The notes under the pieces: model-generated | Told to the model about the DNA's origin: nothing | Databases searched by the model: none | The model's input: only the letters and a program-made list of their open reading frames with translations | In this document: positions 24,503 to 33,521 of the stretch, piece after piece | Position numbering within the stretch: the first letter of the stretch is position 1 | How the letters are laid out: every line of letters begins with the position of its first letter | DNA from: Sphaerisporangium rhizosphaerae | Lineage (GTDB): Bacteria; Actinomycetota; Actinomycetes; Streptosporangiales; Streptosporangiaceae | Direction of reading: 5' to 3' | Length of the DNA stretch: 64,000 nt | NCBI RefSeq assembly: GCF_042665155.1 | Contig: NZ_JBHTCG010000032.1 | Coordinates: 48,934-112,933, forward strand | Position numbers and translations under genes: made by a program

Positions 24503-25861
24503 GTGAATCCCGTTGACTCCCTCATCGACGCGCTGCCCTCCGGCCGGGTTCTGACCGATCCGGACGTGGCCGGTTCCTACGCCCGCGACCAGACCTTCCT
24601 GGAGCCGGGCAAGCCGCTGTGCGCGGTGGCGGCGCAGACGCGCGACGACGTGGTGGCCACCATGCGCTGGGCGAGCGAGCACCGCGTCCCGGTGGTGCCC
24701 CGCGGGGCGGGCACGGGGCTCGCGGGCGGGGCGACGGCCGTCGAGGGCTGCGTGATGCTGTCTCTGGCCCGCATGACCGCCATTCGCGAGCTGTCCCCCG
24801 CCGACGAGGTCGCCGTCGTCGAGCCCGGCGTGATCACCGCCGACCTCGACCGGGCCGCCCGGGCGCACGGCCTGATGTACGCCCCCGACCCCTCCTCCTA
24901 CGAGATCTCGACGATCGGCGGCAACCTGGCCACCAACGCGGGCGGGCTGCGGTGCGTGCGGTACGGCGTCACCCGCGACTCCACGCTCGGCCTTGAGGTC
25001 GTGCTGGCCGACGGCAGGATCCTCGCCACCGGCGGCCGCACGATCAAGGGCGTCACCGGCTACGACCTCACCGGGCTGTTCGTCGGCTCGGAGGGCACGC
25101 TGGGCGTCATCACCGCCGCCACCCTGCGGCTGCGGCGGGCGCCGTCGGTCCCGCCGGTCACGATCGCCGCCGAGTTCCCCTCGCCGCGCGCCGCCGGGGA
25201 CGCCGTCGCCGCGATCGTCGCCGCCGGCTGCCAGCCGCTGCTGCTGGAGCTGATGGACCGGGGCACCCTGGAGGCCATCGACGCCTGGAAGAACATCGGC
25301 CTGGACCCGGGCGTGCGGGCCATGCTGATCGCCCAGGCCGACGGGCATCTGCCCGGCGACGCCGCCGAGATGGAGCGGCTGTGCGAGGCCAACGGCGCGG
25401 GCTTCGTCGCGGTGTCCTCGACGCCGGAGGAGACCGAGGAGCTGATCGGGCTGCGCCGGCTGGCCTACACCGCCAAGGAGCGGCTGGGCGCCTGCCTGGT
25501 GGAGGACGTCTGCGTCCCCCGCTCGGCGCTGCCCGACATGATCACCCTCATCGAGCGGGCCGCCGTCCGGCACGACGCGCACATCTGCACGGTCGCGCAC
25601 GCCGGGGACGGCAACCTGCACCCGGTGTTCATCTTCGACCGCGGCCTGCCCGAGCCGCCGCCCAACGTCTGGGCCGCGGCCGACGAGGTCTTCCGCGCGG
25701 CGCTGGAGCTCGGCGGCACGCTGACCGGCGAGCACGGCGTCGGCCTGCTCAAGCGCCGCTGGCTCGGCCTGGAGAGCGGTCCGCTCGTGACCGAGGTGCA
25801 GCAGGGGATCAAGCGCGTCTTCGACCCCCTCGGCATCCTCAACCCCGGCAAAGCGATCTGA
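24503..25861 (+). CDS. FAD-linked oxidase, GlcD/lactate dehydrogenase type
   Basis: This 452-residue flavoprotein has the PCMH FAD-binding motif VPRGAGTGLAGGA near 66-77 and the IGGNLATNAGG block. The C-terminal cap of GlcD/DLD enzymes carries HICTVAHAGDGNLHP and GEHGVGLLKRRWL. Such enzymes oxidise glycolate, D-lactate or other 2-hydroxy acids and pass electrons to the respiratory chain or a partner iron-sulfur subunit. No GlcE/GlcF partner is next door, so it probably acts alone. GTG 24503 is chosen by alignment; the ribosome site is weak. Confidence 0.9.
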   Translation: MNPVDSLIDALPSGRVLTDPDVAGSYARDQTFLEPGKPLCAVAAQTRDDVVATMRWASEHRVPVVPRGAGTGLAGGATAVEGCVMLSLARMTAIRELSPADEVAVVEPGVITADLDRAARAHGLMYAPDPSSYEISTIGGNLATNAGGLRCVRYGVTRDSTLGLEVVLADGRILATGGRTIKGVTGYDLTGLFVGSEGTLGVITAATLRLRRAPSVPPVTIAAEFPSPRAAGDAVAAIVAAGCQPLLLELMDRGTLEAIDAWKNIGLDPGVRAMLIAQADGHLPGDAAEMERLCEANGAGFVAVSSTPEETEELIGLRRLAYTAKERLGACLVEDVCVPRSALPDMITLIERAAVRHDAHICTVAHAGDGNLHPVFIFDRGLPEPPPNVWAAADEVFRAALELGGTLTGEHGVGLLKRRWLGLESGPLVTEVQQGIKRVFDPLGILNPGKAI

Positions 25862-25939
25862 CAGCGCCCTTTACCTGGGGCCCCACTGGTACCGTTCATC
25901 ACGCGAAGTGCTGACATATCGCTTTATCGGGGGTCTGGG

Positions 25940-27748
25940 GTGGCACAGGGGCTCACGGACGAGGACCCGCGCCGGCTGGGCGCCTACGAGATCGTCGGCC
26001 GGCTGGGAGACGGTGGCCAGGGGGTGGTGTACCTCGGCCGCGCCGGCGCGGGCGAGCCCGTGGCCATCAAACTGCTGCACGCCCGGCTGTCGGGGGACGC
26101 CGAGGCGCGCTCGCGGTTCCTGCGCGAGGTGTCGGTCGCGCAGCGGGTGGCGCGGTTCTGCACCGCCTCGGTGCTGCACGCCGACCTGGCCGGCAACCAG
26201 CCCTACATCGTCAGCGAGTACGTCCCCGGCCCGTCCCTGCGCCAGCTCGTCGACCGGGAGGGCCCGCGGCGGGGCGCCGCGCTGGACCGCCTGGCGGTCT
26301 CCACGGCCACCGCGCTCGCCGCCATCCACCGCGCCGGCATCCTGCACCGCGACTTCAAGCCCGCCAACGTGCTGATGGGCCCGGAGGGGCCGGTCGTCAT
26401 CGACTTCGGCATCGCCCGCGCCCTGGACGCCCCGGGGGCCACCGCCACCGGCGACACCCTCGGCACGCCGTCCTACCTCGCGCCCGAGCAGCTCGCCGGC
26501 GCGGCGGTCACCCCGGCGGTCGACGTGTTCGCCTGGGCCGTGACCATCGTCTTCGCCGCCACCGGGCGCCCGGCCTTCGGCGCGGACTCCATTCCGGCCG
26601 TGATCAACCGCATTCTCAACGAGGAGCCGGACCTCACCGCCCTGGACGGTCCGCTGCGCCCGCTGGTGGCCGCCTGCCTGGCCAAGGACCCGGCCCGCCG
26701 CCCGCAGGCCGACGACCTGGTCGCCCACCTCCTGGGCCGCCCCTCCCCCGCCCCGAGCGGCGCCTTCGCCACCGGCCAGGGGCCCGTCCCGGGACCCGGC
26801 CACGCTCAGGGACCCGGCCACGCTCAGGCACCCGCCGGGCAGGCGCCCGGCCGCGCTCAGGGTCCCGCCGGGGCGGCGCCCGTCCATGGTCAGGGAGGCG
26901 GTCCCTCGGGGCCCGCGGCCGGTGGGCCGGGCCGGGCGGCGGGTGATCCGCGGCGTCCCGGCGCCACCCGGCACGGCGGCAAGCCGCGCGCCGGGCGCAC
27001 GGCCGCCCTCGCGATCGCCTCCGGGCTGGCCGCGGCGGTCGTGACCGCGGGCACCGTCGTGCTCGCGCAGTCGGGCTCCTTCGGCAACCAGGCCGCGCCG
27101 GCGAGCACGGCGTCGCCCGGCGCCGGGCCCACCGTGGACGCGACGGTGGGCGGGGTGGAGTCGCCCTCCGAGCCGCCGCCCGCCTCGCCGTCCCGCACCC
27201 GGCGCGCCACCCCCACGGCCAGGGCGAGCGCCACCGGCCTGCCCGCGCCGCCGTCCACCGGCCCCCGGCACTCCGCCACGCCCTCGCGCGGCCCCTCCGC
27301 GGCGCCGTCGCGCACCCCGACTCCGAAGGCGACGCCCACCCCCAAGCCGTCCCCGTCGCCGACCAGGAAGCCCTCCCCCAGCGCCAGCCCCAAGCCGTCC
27401 GCGACCCCGAAGCCCTCCCCCAAGCCGAACCCGTACACGGCGGCCGGGGTGTGCGGCTCCGGCTACAAGGCCGTGGACTCCCACTCGCTCGGATCGGCCA
27501 CCGTCTACCTGCTCTACAGCGGCGCCGCGGGCAAGAACTGCGTGGTCACGATGGGCAAGTACGTCACGCCGCAGAAGGTGAAGATGGGCGTGCTGCTCCA
27601 GGTCAAGGGCGGCGCGACCGGCTCCGACAGCGGCTCCTACACCGCCTACGCGGGCCCGGTCCGGGTCGCCGCCAAGCAGGTCTGCGTCATCTGGGGCGGC
27701 TCCTACGGCACCGCCTCCTGGAAGAGCGGCTGGTCCCACTGCGGCTGA
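25940..27748 (+). CDS. Receptor-like Ser/Thr protein kinase with SapA-like ectodomain
   Basis: This 602-residue membrane kinase has a Hanks-type catalytic domain (about 15-270) with a GDGGQG glycine loop, VAIK lysine 44, catalytic HRDFKPAN (136-143) and DFG (155-157). The following Pro/Gly/Ala/Gln-rich linker contains GPGHAQ repeats. One transmembrane helix spans about 354-377. Outside, a Ser/Pro/Thr/Lys stalk leads to a C-terminal domain of about 100 residues with cysteines (VCGSGYKAVDSHSLGSATVY, KNCVVTMGK, YAGPVRVAAKQVCVIWGGSY, final HCG). That domain resembles spore-associated protein A of Streptomyces as I recall it. The ligand is unknown. Starts at GTG. Confidence 0.92.
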   Translation: MAQGLTDEDPRRLGAYEIVGRLGDGGQGVVYLGRAGAGEPVAIKLLHARLSGDAEARSRFLREVSVAQRVARFCTASVLHADLAGNQPYIVSEYVPGPSLRQLVDREGPRRGAALDRLAVSTATALAAIHRAGILHRDFKPANVLMGPEGPVVIDFGIARALDAPGATATGDTLGTPSYLAPEQLAGAAVTPAVDVFAWAVTIVFAATGRPAFGADSIPAVINRILNEEPDLTALDGPLRPLVAACLAKDPARRPQADDLVAHLLGRPSPAPSGAFATGQGPVPGPGHAQGPGHAQAPAGQAPGRAQGPAGAAPVHGQGGGPSGPAAGGPGRAAGDPRRPGATRHGGKPRAGRTAALAIASGLAAAVVTAGTVVLAQSGSFGNQAAPASTASPGAGPTVDATVGGVESPSEPPPASPSRTRRATPTARASATGLPAPPSTGPRHSATPSRGPSAAPSRTPTPKATPTPKPSPSPTRKPSPSASPKPSATPKPSPKPNPYTAAGVCGSGYKAVDSHSLGSATVYLLYSGAAGKNCVVTMGKYVTPQKVKMGVLLQVKGGATGSDSGSYTAYAGPVRVAAKQVCVIWGGSYGTASWKSGWSHCG

Positions 27749-27991
27749 CGCCGCGCCGCGTCCCCGCCCGAGTCCTTCCCCGCGGCCTGGTCCGCCCATC
27801 CCGCGGCCTCGTCCACGGCCATCCCGGCGCCTCATCGGCGGTCCGGCCGGCGGCGCGGGCCGAAGATCCCCCCGGCGGGCCCGGGTGTCGGGGCGGTGTA
27901 CTACGTTCTGAGCCCAGGCACCGAGTACGGGCGCCGGGCGCGACCGCCCGGGACGCCCTCCGGGGCGGCGACGACGCGGAGGAGGTGGCGG

Positions 27992-29590
27992 ATGGGCGTG
28001 ATCGGCGGCCGGCTCGACTCGACGAGCGCCGACTACCTGGCCAGGCGCGCGGCCATGCTCGCCCGGCTCGGCGAGCTGTCGGCCGAGCAGGACAAGGCCG
28101 TCGCGGGCGGCGGCCCGAAGTACGTCGAGCGCCACCACCGCCGCGGCAAGCTGCTCGCCCGTGAGCGCGTCGAGCTGCTGGTGGACCCCGACTCCCCGTT
28201 CCTGGAGCTGTCGCCGCTGGCGGCCTGGGGCACCGACTTCCCGGTCGGCGCGAGCGTGGTCACCGGCATAGGGGTCATCGAGGGCGTCGAGTGCGTGATC
28301 ATCGCCAGCGACCCGACCGTGCGGGGCGGCACCTCCAACCCCTGGACCCTGCGCAAGACCCTGCGCGCGATGGACATCGCGCTGGAGAACCGCCTGCCGC
28401 TGGTCAACCTGGTCGAGTCCGGCGGAGCCGACCTGCCGACCCAGAAGGAGATCTTCATCCCGGGCGGCCGGATCTTCCGCGACCTCACCCGCCTGTCGGC
28501 GGCCGGCGTCCCGACGATCGCGCTGGTCTTCGGCAACTCGACCGCCGGTGGCGCGTACGTCCCGGGCATGAGCGACCACGTGGTCATGGTCAAGGAACGC
28601 GCCAAGGTCTTCCTCGGCGGCCCGCCCCTGGTGAAGATGGCGACCGGCGAGGAGTCCGACGACGAGTCGCTGGGCGGCGCCGAGATGCACGCCCGCGTCT
28701 CGGGCCTCGCCGACCACCTGGCGGCCGACGAGCACGACGCGCTGCGCATCGGCCGCCGCATCGTCGCCCGGCTCAACCGGCGCCGGCCCGTCCGCCCCGC
28801 ACCGAACGGCGCGCGGCCCCCGCTGCACGACGAGGACGAGCTGCTCGGCGTCGTCCCCGAGGACCTCAAGATCCCCTTCGACCCGCGCGAGGTGATCGGC
28901 CGGATCGTCGACGCCAGCGAGTTCGACGAGTTCAAGCCGCTGTACGGCGCGAGCCTGGTGACCGGGTGGGCCACCCTGCACGGGCACCCCATCGGCATCC
29001 TGGCCAACGCGCGCGGCGTGCTGTTCAGCGAGGAGGCCCAGAAGGCCGCCCAGTTCATCCAGCTCGCGAACCAGGCGCGCACGCCGCTGCTGTTCCTGCA
29101 GAACACCACCGGCTACATGGTCGGCAAGGAGTACGAGCAGGGCGGCATCATCAAGCACGGCGCCATGATGATCAACGCGGTGTCCAACTCGACCGTGCCG
29201 CACCTCACCGTCGTCATGGGCGCCTCCTACGGCGCCGGTAACTACGGCATGTGCGGGCGGGCGTACGACCCGCGTTTCCTGTTCTCCTGGCCGAGCGCCA
29301 AGTCGGCGGTCATGGGCCCGGCGCAGCTCGCCGGAGTGCTGTCGATCGTCGGGCGGGCCGCGGCCGAGGCGCGCGGCCAGGTGTACGACGAGGAGGCCGA
29401 CGCGGCGATGCGGCAGATGGTCGAGGCCCAGATCGAGGCGGAGTCGCTGCCGTTCTTCCTGTCCGGCCGGCTCTACGACGACGGGGTGATCGACCCGCGC
29501 GACACCCGCACCGTCCTCGGGCTGTGCCTGTCGGCCATCGCCGGCGCGCCCGATCCTGCGCCCGCCGGTTTCGGCGTCTTCCGGATGTGA
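27992..29590 (+). CDS. accD2: Acyl-CoA carboxylase carboxyltransferase subunit, AccD2 type
   Basis: This 532-residue biotin-dependent carboxyltransferase has both crotonase-like halves. The first carries GGTSNPWTLRKTLRAMDIAL and STAGGAYVPGMSDHVVMVKE; the second carries FLQNTTGYMVGKEYEQGG and SYGAGNYGMCGRAYDPRF. The LVESGGADLPTQKEIFIPGG block fits mycobacterial AccD2 as I recall it and not the MCC-type AccD1. The substrate of AccD2 complexes is unsettled; a branched or short acyl-CoA is likely. A GGAGGAGG ribosome site precedes the ATG. The gene leads an operon with the biotin carboxylase subunit (4-base gap) and an enoyl-CoA hydratase. Confidence 0.92.
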   Translation: MGVIGGRLDSTSADYLARRAAMLARLGELSAEQDKAVAGGGPKYVERHHRRGKLLARERVELLVDPDSPFLELSPLAAWGTDFPVGASVVTGIGVIEGVECVIIASDPTVRGGTSNPWTLRKTLRAMDIALENRLPLVNLVESGGADLPTQKEIFIPGGRIFRDLTRLSAAGVPTIALVFGNSTAGGAYVPGMSDHVVMVKERAKVFLGGPPLVKMATGEESDDESLGGAEMHARVSGLADHLAADEHDALRIGRRIVARLNRRRPVRPAPNGARPPLHDEDELLGVVPEDLKIPFDPREVIGRIVDASEFDEFKPLYGASLVTGWATLHGHPIGILANARGVLFSEEAQKAAQFIQLANQARTPLLFLQNTTGYMVGKEYEQGGIIKHGAMMINAVSNSTVPHLTVVMGASYGAGNYGMCGRAYDPRFLFSWPSAKSAVMGPAQLAGVLSIVGRAAAEARGQVYDEEADAAMRQMVEAQIEAESLPFFLSGRLYDDGVIDPRDTRTVLGLCLSAIAGAPDPAPAGFGVFRM

Positions 29591-29594
29591 GCAC

Positions 29595-31877
29595 GTGATC
29601 AGACGACTACTGGTGGCCAACCGCGCCGAGATCGCCCGCAGGATCTTCCGCACCTGCCGCGAGCTGGGCATCGAGACGGTGGCCGTGTTCGCCGGCGACG
29701 ACGCCGCCTCGCCGTACGTCGCCGAGGCCGACCTCGCGGTCCGGCTGCAAGGCGAGCGGCCGGCCGAGACTTATCTCGACGCCGCGGCGCTCGTCGAGGC
29801 GGCCCTGCGGGCGGGCGCGGACGCCGTCCATCCCGGGTACGGGTTCCTGTCGGAGAACGCCGCGTTCGCGCGCGCCGTGCTCTCGGCCGGGCTGACCTGG
29901 GTCGGGCCCGGTCCGGACGCCATCGCCGCGATGGGCTCCAAGATCGGCGCCAAGCGGCTGATGGCCGAGGCCGGCGTCCCGGTCCTGCCGTCGCTGACCT
30001 TCGCCCATCCGGCGCCGGCGGGCGAACGGCCGGCGGGTCCCGCGGTCGCGGGTGAGCAGCCGGCCGATCCCGCGTTCGCGGGTGAGCGGCCGGCCGGTTC
30101 CGTACCCACGGGTGGGGAACCGGCGGGTTCCGGCCCGGAGGGGGCGGGCGGCGACGGCCTTTCGTTCCCGGTGCTGGTGAAGGCCTCGGCGGGCGGCGGC
30201 GGGCGCGGGATGCGTGTCGTGCGCGACCCGGCGGAGCTTCCGGAGGCGGTCGCGGCGGCCGGGCGCGAGGCGCTGGCCGCGTTCGGGGACGGCACCGTGT
30301 TCGCCGAGCCGCTGCTGGAGAACGCCCGGCACGTCGAGGTGCAGGTCCTCGCCGACGCGCACGGCACCGTGTGGACGCTCGGCGAGCGCGAGTGCTCCAT
30401 CCAGCGCAGGCACCAGAAGGTCGTGGAGGAGACGCCGTCGCCCGGGGTCTCCCCCGGCGTGCGAGCGGTGCTGCTGGACGCCGCCGTCCGGGCCGCCGAG
30501 GCCATCGGGTACGTCGGCGCGGGCACGGTGGAGTTCCTCGTCGCGGGCGGCACGGTCGCCTTCCTGGAGATGAACACCCGCCTGCAGGTCGAGCACCCGG
30601 TGACCGAGTGCGTGTACGGCGTGGACCTGGTCCGCCTGCAACTGCAGATCGCCGAGGGCGCGCGCCTGCCGGCCGCGCCGCCCGAGCCGAGCGGCCACGC
30701 CATCGAGGTGCGCCTGTACGCCGAGGACCCCGCCCACGACTGGCGCCCGCAGAGCGGCACCCTCCACCTGTTCGAGATCCCCGGCGTGGACGCCCGCTTC
30801 ACGGTGCCGGCCGCGGCGCGCGAGGCGCGAACCGCGGCGCCCGTCGCCCGGCCGGTGGACGACCGCGGGCCCGCTGCCACCCGGCCGGTGGACGACCGCG
30901 ACCCTGCTGGCTCCCGGCCGGTGGGCAGCGGCGAGCCGGATCTCGCGCCGCCGGTGGACGGCCGCGAGCCCGCTGAGGGCCGGGTGGCCGGGCCGTGCGG
31001 CCTGCGGCTGGACTCGGGGGTGGAGAGCGGGTCGGTGGTCGGCGTCCGGTACGACCCGATGCTGGCCAAGGTGATCGCCTGCGGCCCCGACCGGGCGGCC
31101 GTGGCGCGGCGGCTGGCGACCGCGCTGGCCGGGGCCCGCCTGCACGGCCTGACCACCAATCGCGACCTGCTGGTGCGCGTCCTGCGGCACGAGGCGTTCC
31201 TCGCGGGCGACACCGACACCGGATTCCTCGACCGGCACGACCTGCTCTCCGCGCCCTCCCCCGCCGGCGACCCTGACGGCGCCGTCCTGCCTGTTCTCGC
31301 GCTGGCCGCGGCGCTGGCGGCCGCCGCCGCCAACCGGGCCGCGGCCCCGGCGCTGGGCGGGCTGCCGAGCGGCTGGCGCAACGTGCCCTCCCAGCCGCAG
31401 CGGGCGGCCTTCGACGGGCCGGAGGGCCGGGTGGAGGTCGCCTACCAGCTCACCCGGGACGGACTGGCGGCCGAGGGCCTGCCAGAGGTGGAGCTGGTCT
31501 CGGCCGCCCCCGAGCAGGTCGTCCTGGCCGTCGGCGGGGTGGTGAGCCGGTTCGCCGTCGCCCGCTACGACGACGTCGCGCACGTGGACGCGCCGCTCGG
31601 CTCGGTGCGGCTGGTCGCGCTGCCGAGGCTGCCGGAACCGGTGACGCGCGTCGCCCCCGGCTCTCTGCTCGCGCCCATGCCGGGTACCGTTCTGCGCGTC
31701 GAGGTCGCCCCCGGCGAGAAGGTCGACGAGGGGCAGCCGATCCTGATCCTGGAGGCGATGAAGATGGAGCACCGCATTTCCGCCCCGGCGGCGGGCGTCG
31801 TCTCCGCGCTGAACGTGGCGCCGGGGCGCCAGGTCGAGGCCGGGGCCGTGCTCGCCGTCATCGAGGAGGGCCGATGA
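29595..31877 (+). CDS. accA2: Acyl-CoA carboxylase biotin carboxylase/BCCP subunit, AccA2 type
   Basis: This 760-residue protein carboxylates its own biotin with ATP and bicarbonate and hands CO2 to AccD2. It has a biotin carboxylase N-domain (RLLVANRAEIARRIF), an ATP-grasp core with SAGGGGRGMRVV and FLEMNTRLQVEHPVTE, and a C-terminal biotinyl domain with ILEAMKMEHRIS. Two in-frame low-complexity inserts are striking. Residues about 138-178 are four copies of a 10-residue unit (AGERPAGPAV type). Residues about 415-475 repeat an 11-residue RPVDDRGPAAT unit. Both sit in loops where relatives have nothing. GTG start four bases after accD2; the stop overlaps the hydratase ATG. Confidence 0.92.
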   Translation: MIRRLLVANRAEIARRIFRTCRELGIETVAVFAGDDAASPYVAEADLAVRLQGERPAETYLDAAALVEAALRAGADAVHPGYGFLSENAAFARAVLSAGLTWVGPGPDAIAAMGSKIGAKRLMAEAGVPVLPSLTFAHPAPAGERPAGPAVAGEQPADPAFAGERPAGSVPTGGEPAGSGPEGAGGDGLSFPVLVKASAGGGGRGMRVVRDPAELPEAVAAAGREALAAFGDGTVFAEPLLENARHVEVQVLADAHGTVWTLGERECSIQRRHQKVVEETPSPGVSPGVRAVLLDAAVRAAEAIGYVGAGTVEFLVAGGTVAFLEMNTRLQVEHPVTECVYGVDLVRLQLQIAEGARLPAAPPEPSGHAIEVRLYAEDPAHDWRPQSGTLHLFEIPGVDARFTVPAAAREARTAAPVARPVDDRGPAATRPVDDRDPAGSRPVGSGEPDLAPPVDGREPAEGRVAGPCGLRLDSGVESGSVVGVRYDPMLAKVIACGPDRAAVARRLATALAGARLHGLTTNRDLLVRVLRHEAFLAGDTDTGFLDRHDLLSAPSPAGDPDGAVLPVLALAAALAAAAANRAAAPALGGLPSGWRNVPSQPQRAAFDGPEGRVEVAYQLTRDGLAAEGLPEVELVSAAPEQVVLAVGGVVSRFAVARYDDVAHVDAPLGSVRLVALPRLPEPVTRVAPGSLLAPMPGTVLRVEVAPGEKVDEGQPILILEAMKMEHRISAPAAGVVSALNVAPGRQVEAGAVLAVIEEGR
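30007..30129. repeat. 30-bp tandem repeat inside accA2
   Basis: About four diverged copies of a 30-bp unit encode the AGERPAGPAV-type decapeptides. A second series of about 33-bp units lies near 30840-30990 (RPVDDRGPAAT type). All copies keep the reading frame. Confidence 0.75.
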
Positions 31878-32680
31878 CCGCGCTGGTCGGCTACCAGGCC
31901 CGCGGCGGCGTCGCGACGGTCACGCTCGACTCCCCCGCCAACCGCAACGCGCTGTCGGTCCGCCTGCTCGGCGAGCTGGAGCGGGCCCTGGACCGGGCCC
32001 TCGCGGACGAGGGCGTGCGCGTCATCGTGCTCACCGGCGCCGGGCCGGTGTTCTGCTCGGGCGCCGACCTGAAGGAACAGGCGCCCGCCGCGGACGCCCG
32101 GCCGCACGACGCGCCGGTGACCGCGACCTTCCCGGGCGTCATGAGCCTGATCTGGGACAGCCCCAAGCCGGTGATCTGCCGGCTGAACGGCACCGCCCGC
32201 GCGGGCGGGCTCGGGCTGGTGGCGGCCTGCGACTTCGCGATCGCCCCCGACTCCGCGACGTTCGCCTTCAGCGAGGTGCGGCTCGGCGTGGTCCCCGCCA
32301 TGATCTCGGTCACCGTGCTGCGCCGGGTGGAGCCGCGCGCCGCCGCCGAGTACTTCCTGACCGGCGAGGTGTTCGGCGCCGCCCGCGCCGCCGAGATCGG
32401 CCTGCTCACCCGCGCGGTGCCGGCCGGGGACCTCGACGCGACGGTGGAGCACTACGCCGGCATGCTGCTGCGCGGCGGCCCCGAGGCCCTGGCGATCACC
32501 AAGCAGCTCGTGCGCACCGTGCCGTCCCTGCCGGTGGAGGAGGGGATGCGCCGGATGGCCGAGCTGTCCGCGCAGCGCTTCACCTCACCGGAGGGCCAGG
32601 AGGGCATCCGGGCGTTCATGGAGAAGCGGCCGGCGTCCTGGATCCCCCGGGACGAACCCGCCGCCCCTTCACAGACCTGA
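31874..32680 (+). CDS. Enoyl-CoA hydratase/isomerase family protein
   Basis: This 268-residue crotonase-fold enzyme has an oxyanion CSGADLKEQ, an RAGGLGLVAACDFAIA second oxyanion half and a C-terminal helical trimerisation part. Where hydratases such as liver crotonase carry catalytic Glu residues, this sequence has FSEVRLGVVPAMIS, so one Glu (of SEVRLG) is present and the other is not obvious. Its ATG overlaps the accA2 stop (ATGA), so it is coupled to the carboxylase. The arrangement resembles the accD2-accA2-echA7 neighbourhood of mycobacteria and suggests breakdown of a branched acyl-CoA. Confidence 0.9.
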   Translation: MTALVGYQARGGVATVTLDSPANRNALSVRLLGELERALDRALADEGVRVIVLTGAGPVFCSGADLKEQAPAADARPHDAPVTATFPGVMSLIWDSPKPVICRLNGTARAGGLGLVAACDFAIAPDSATFAFSEVRLGVVPAMISVTVLRRVEPRAAAEYFLTGEVFGAARAAEIGLLTRAVPAGDLDATVEHYAGMLLRGGPEALAITKQLVRTVPSLPVEEGMRRMAELSAQRFTSPEGQEGIRAFMEKRPASWIPRDEPAAPSQT

Positions 32681-32690
32681 CCTGAACTGA

Positions 32691-32765
32691 CGGACCCGAC
32701 CGGACCGGACCCGACCGGACCCGACCGGAGCCGACCCGACCCGGGCCGACCCGGCCGGCCCGACG
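32691..32765. repeat. CCGACCGGAC short tandem repeat
   Basis: A run of imperfect 10-bp units (GGACCCGACC, CCGACCGGAC and variants) begins eleven bases after the hydratase stop. It is not coding. It may be slippage-prone sequence. Confidence 0.7.
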
Positions 32766-32878
32766 GGTCCTGAGGCATCCCATCCCCAAGGCGTACCCAC
32801 GCCGCCGGGCCGGCGAAGGCGCAGGTCAGATGATTTAATCGTTCGACAGCGAGCACCACGTCCGAAATGCTGCCCTCC

Positions 32879-33385
32879 ATGAATACACGCACCGATATTC
32901 CGTCCGCCTGGGACGAGCGGGCCACGCTGGAGACCCTTCTCGACTACGTGAGGGCCACCGTGCACGCCAAGTGTGAGGGGTTGTCGGAGGAGAACGCGCG
33001 CAAGGCCCTGCTGCCGTCCTCGCCGCTGACGACGATCAGCGGGCTGGTGAGCCATCTGCGCTGGGTCGAGTACTCCTGGGTCCAGGTCCGGCTCCTGGGC
33101 GAGGAGGAGCACGCGCCGTGGACGGAGGAGGATCCCGACCGCGAGATGCGGATCGCTCTGGAGATCCCCCTGAGCCGGCTCCTCGCGGAGTACGAGGAGC
33201 AGTGCGCGCGCTACCGCGAGCTGCTGGCCCCGCTCAGCCTGGACACGGTGGCCAAGGAGCCGCTCCGGGACGGGACGCGGGTCACGCTGCGCTGGATCCT
33301 GCACCACCTCGTCGAGGAGACCGCCCGACATAACGGTCATATCGACATCCTGCGGGAGATGCTGGACGGCGTCACCGGTGACTGA
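32879..33385 (+). CDS. DinB/DUF664 family protein, mycothiol-dependent type
   Basis: This 168-residue four-helix DinB-like protein has LVSHLRWVEYSW, then HHLVEETARHNGHIDILREM near the C-terminus, which supply the His metal ligands typical of DUF664. Relatives are thought to be mycothiol-linked transferases or isomerases. ATG 32879 is taken as start (an in-frame ATG at 32867 adds four residues). No ribosome site precedes either, so the transcript may be leaderless. Confidence 0.87.
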   Translation: MNTRTDIPSAWDERATLETLLDYVRATVHAKCEGLSEENARKALLPSSPLTTISGLVSHLRWVEYSWVQVRLLGEEEHAPWTEEDPDREMRIALEIPLSRLLAEYEEQCARYRELLAPLSLDTVAKEPLRDGTRVTLRWILHHLVEETARHNGHIDILREMLDGVTGD

Positions 33386-33463
33386 CCAGCCAGGCACATG
33401 ACCGGCAGCCGGGGAGCGCGGGTTATCTACTGGACATAGGGGACAGCGACGCCCTCTTTCCTC

Positions 33464-33481
33464 TACAATTGCGCGCAATTG
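33464..33481. promoter_or_regulatory. Promoter with overlapping 16-bp palindromic operator
   Basis: TACAAT at 33464-33469 is a good minus-10, with a GGGACA-like minus-35 eighteen bases upstream. The perfect palindrome CAATTGCGCGCAATTG (33466-33481) starts inside the minus-10, so a protein bound there would block RNA polymerase. The likeliest binder is the XRE regulator encoded at 33837, since a related half-site recurs after that gene. Confidence 0.6.
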
Positions 33482-33521
33482 CGGCCAAATGGGGGCCTCG
33501 CGGGGGGAAGGACGGTCGGTC

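Noticed and set aside
25871..29671. 1266-residue minus-strand ORF opposite the kinase and accD2
   Set aside because: Antisense shadow; both plus-strand genes show complete catalytic motifs.
33415..33521. Idea that the CAATTGC palindrome could be a phage or plasmid attachment site
   Set aside because: No integrase, tRNA or direct-repeat partner is nearby; its position on a minus-10 fits an operator better.
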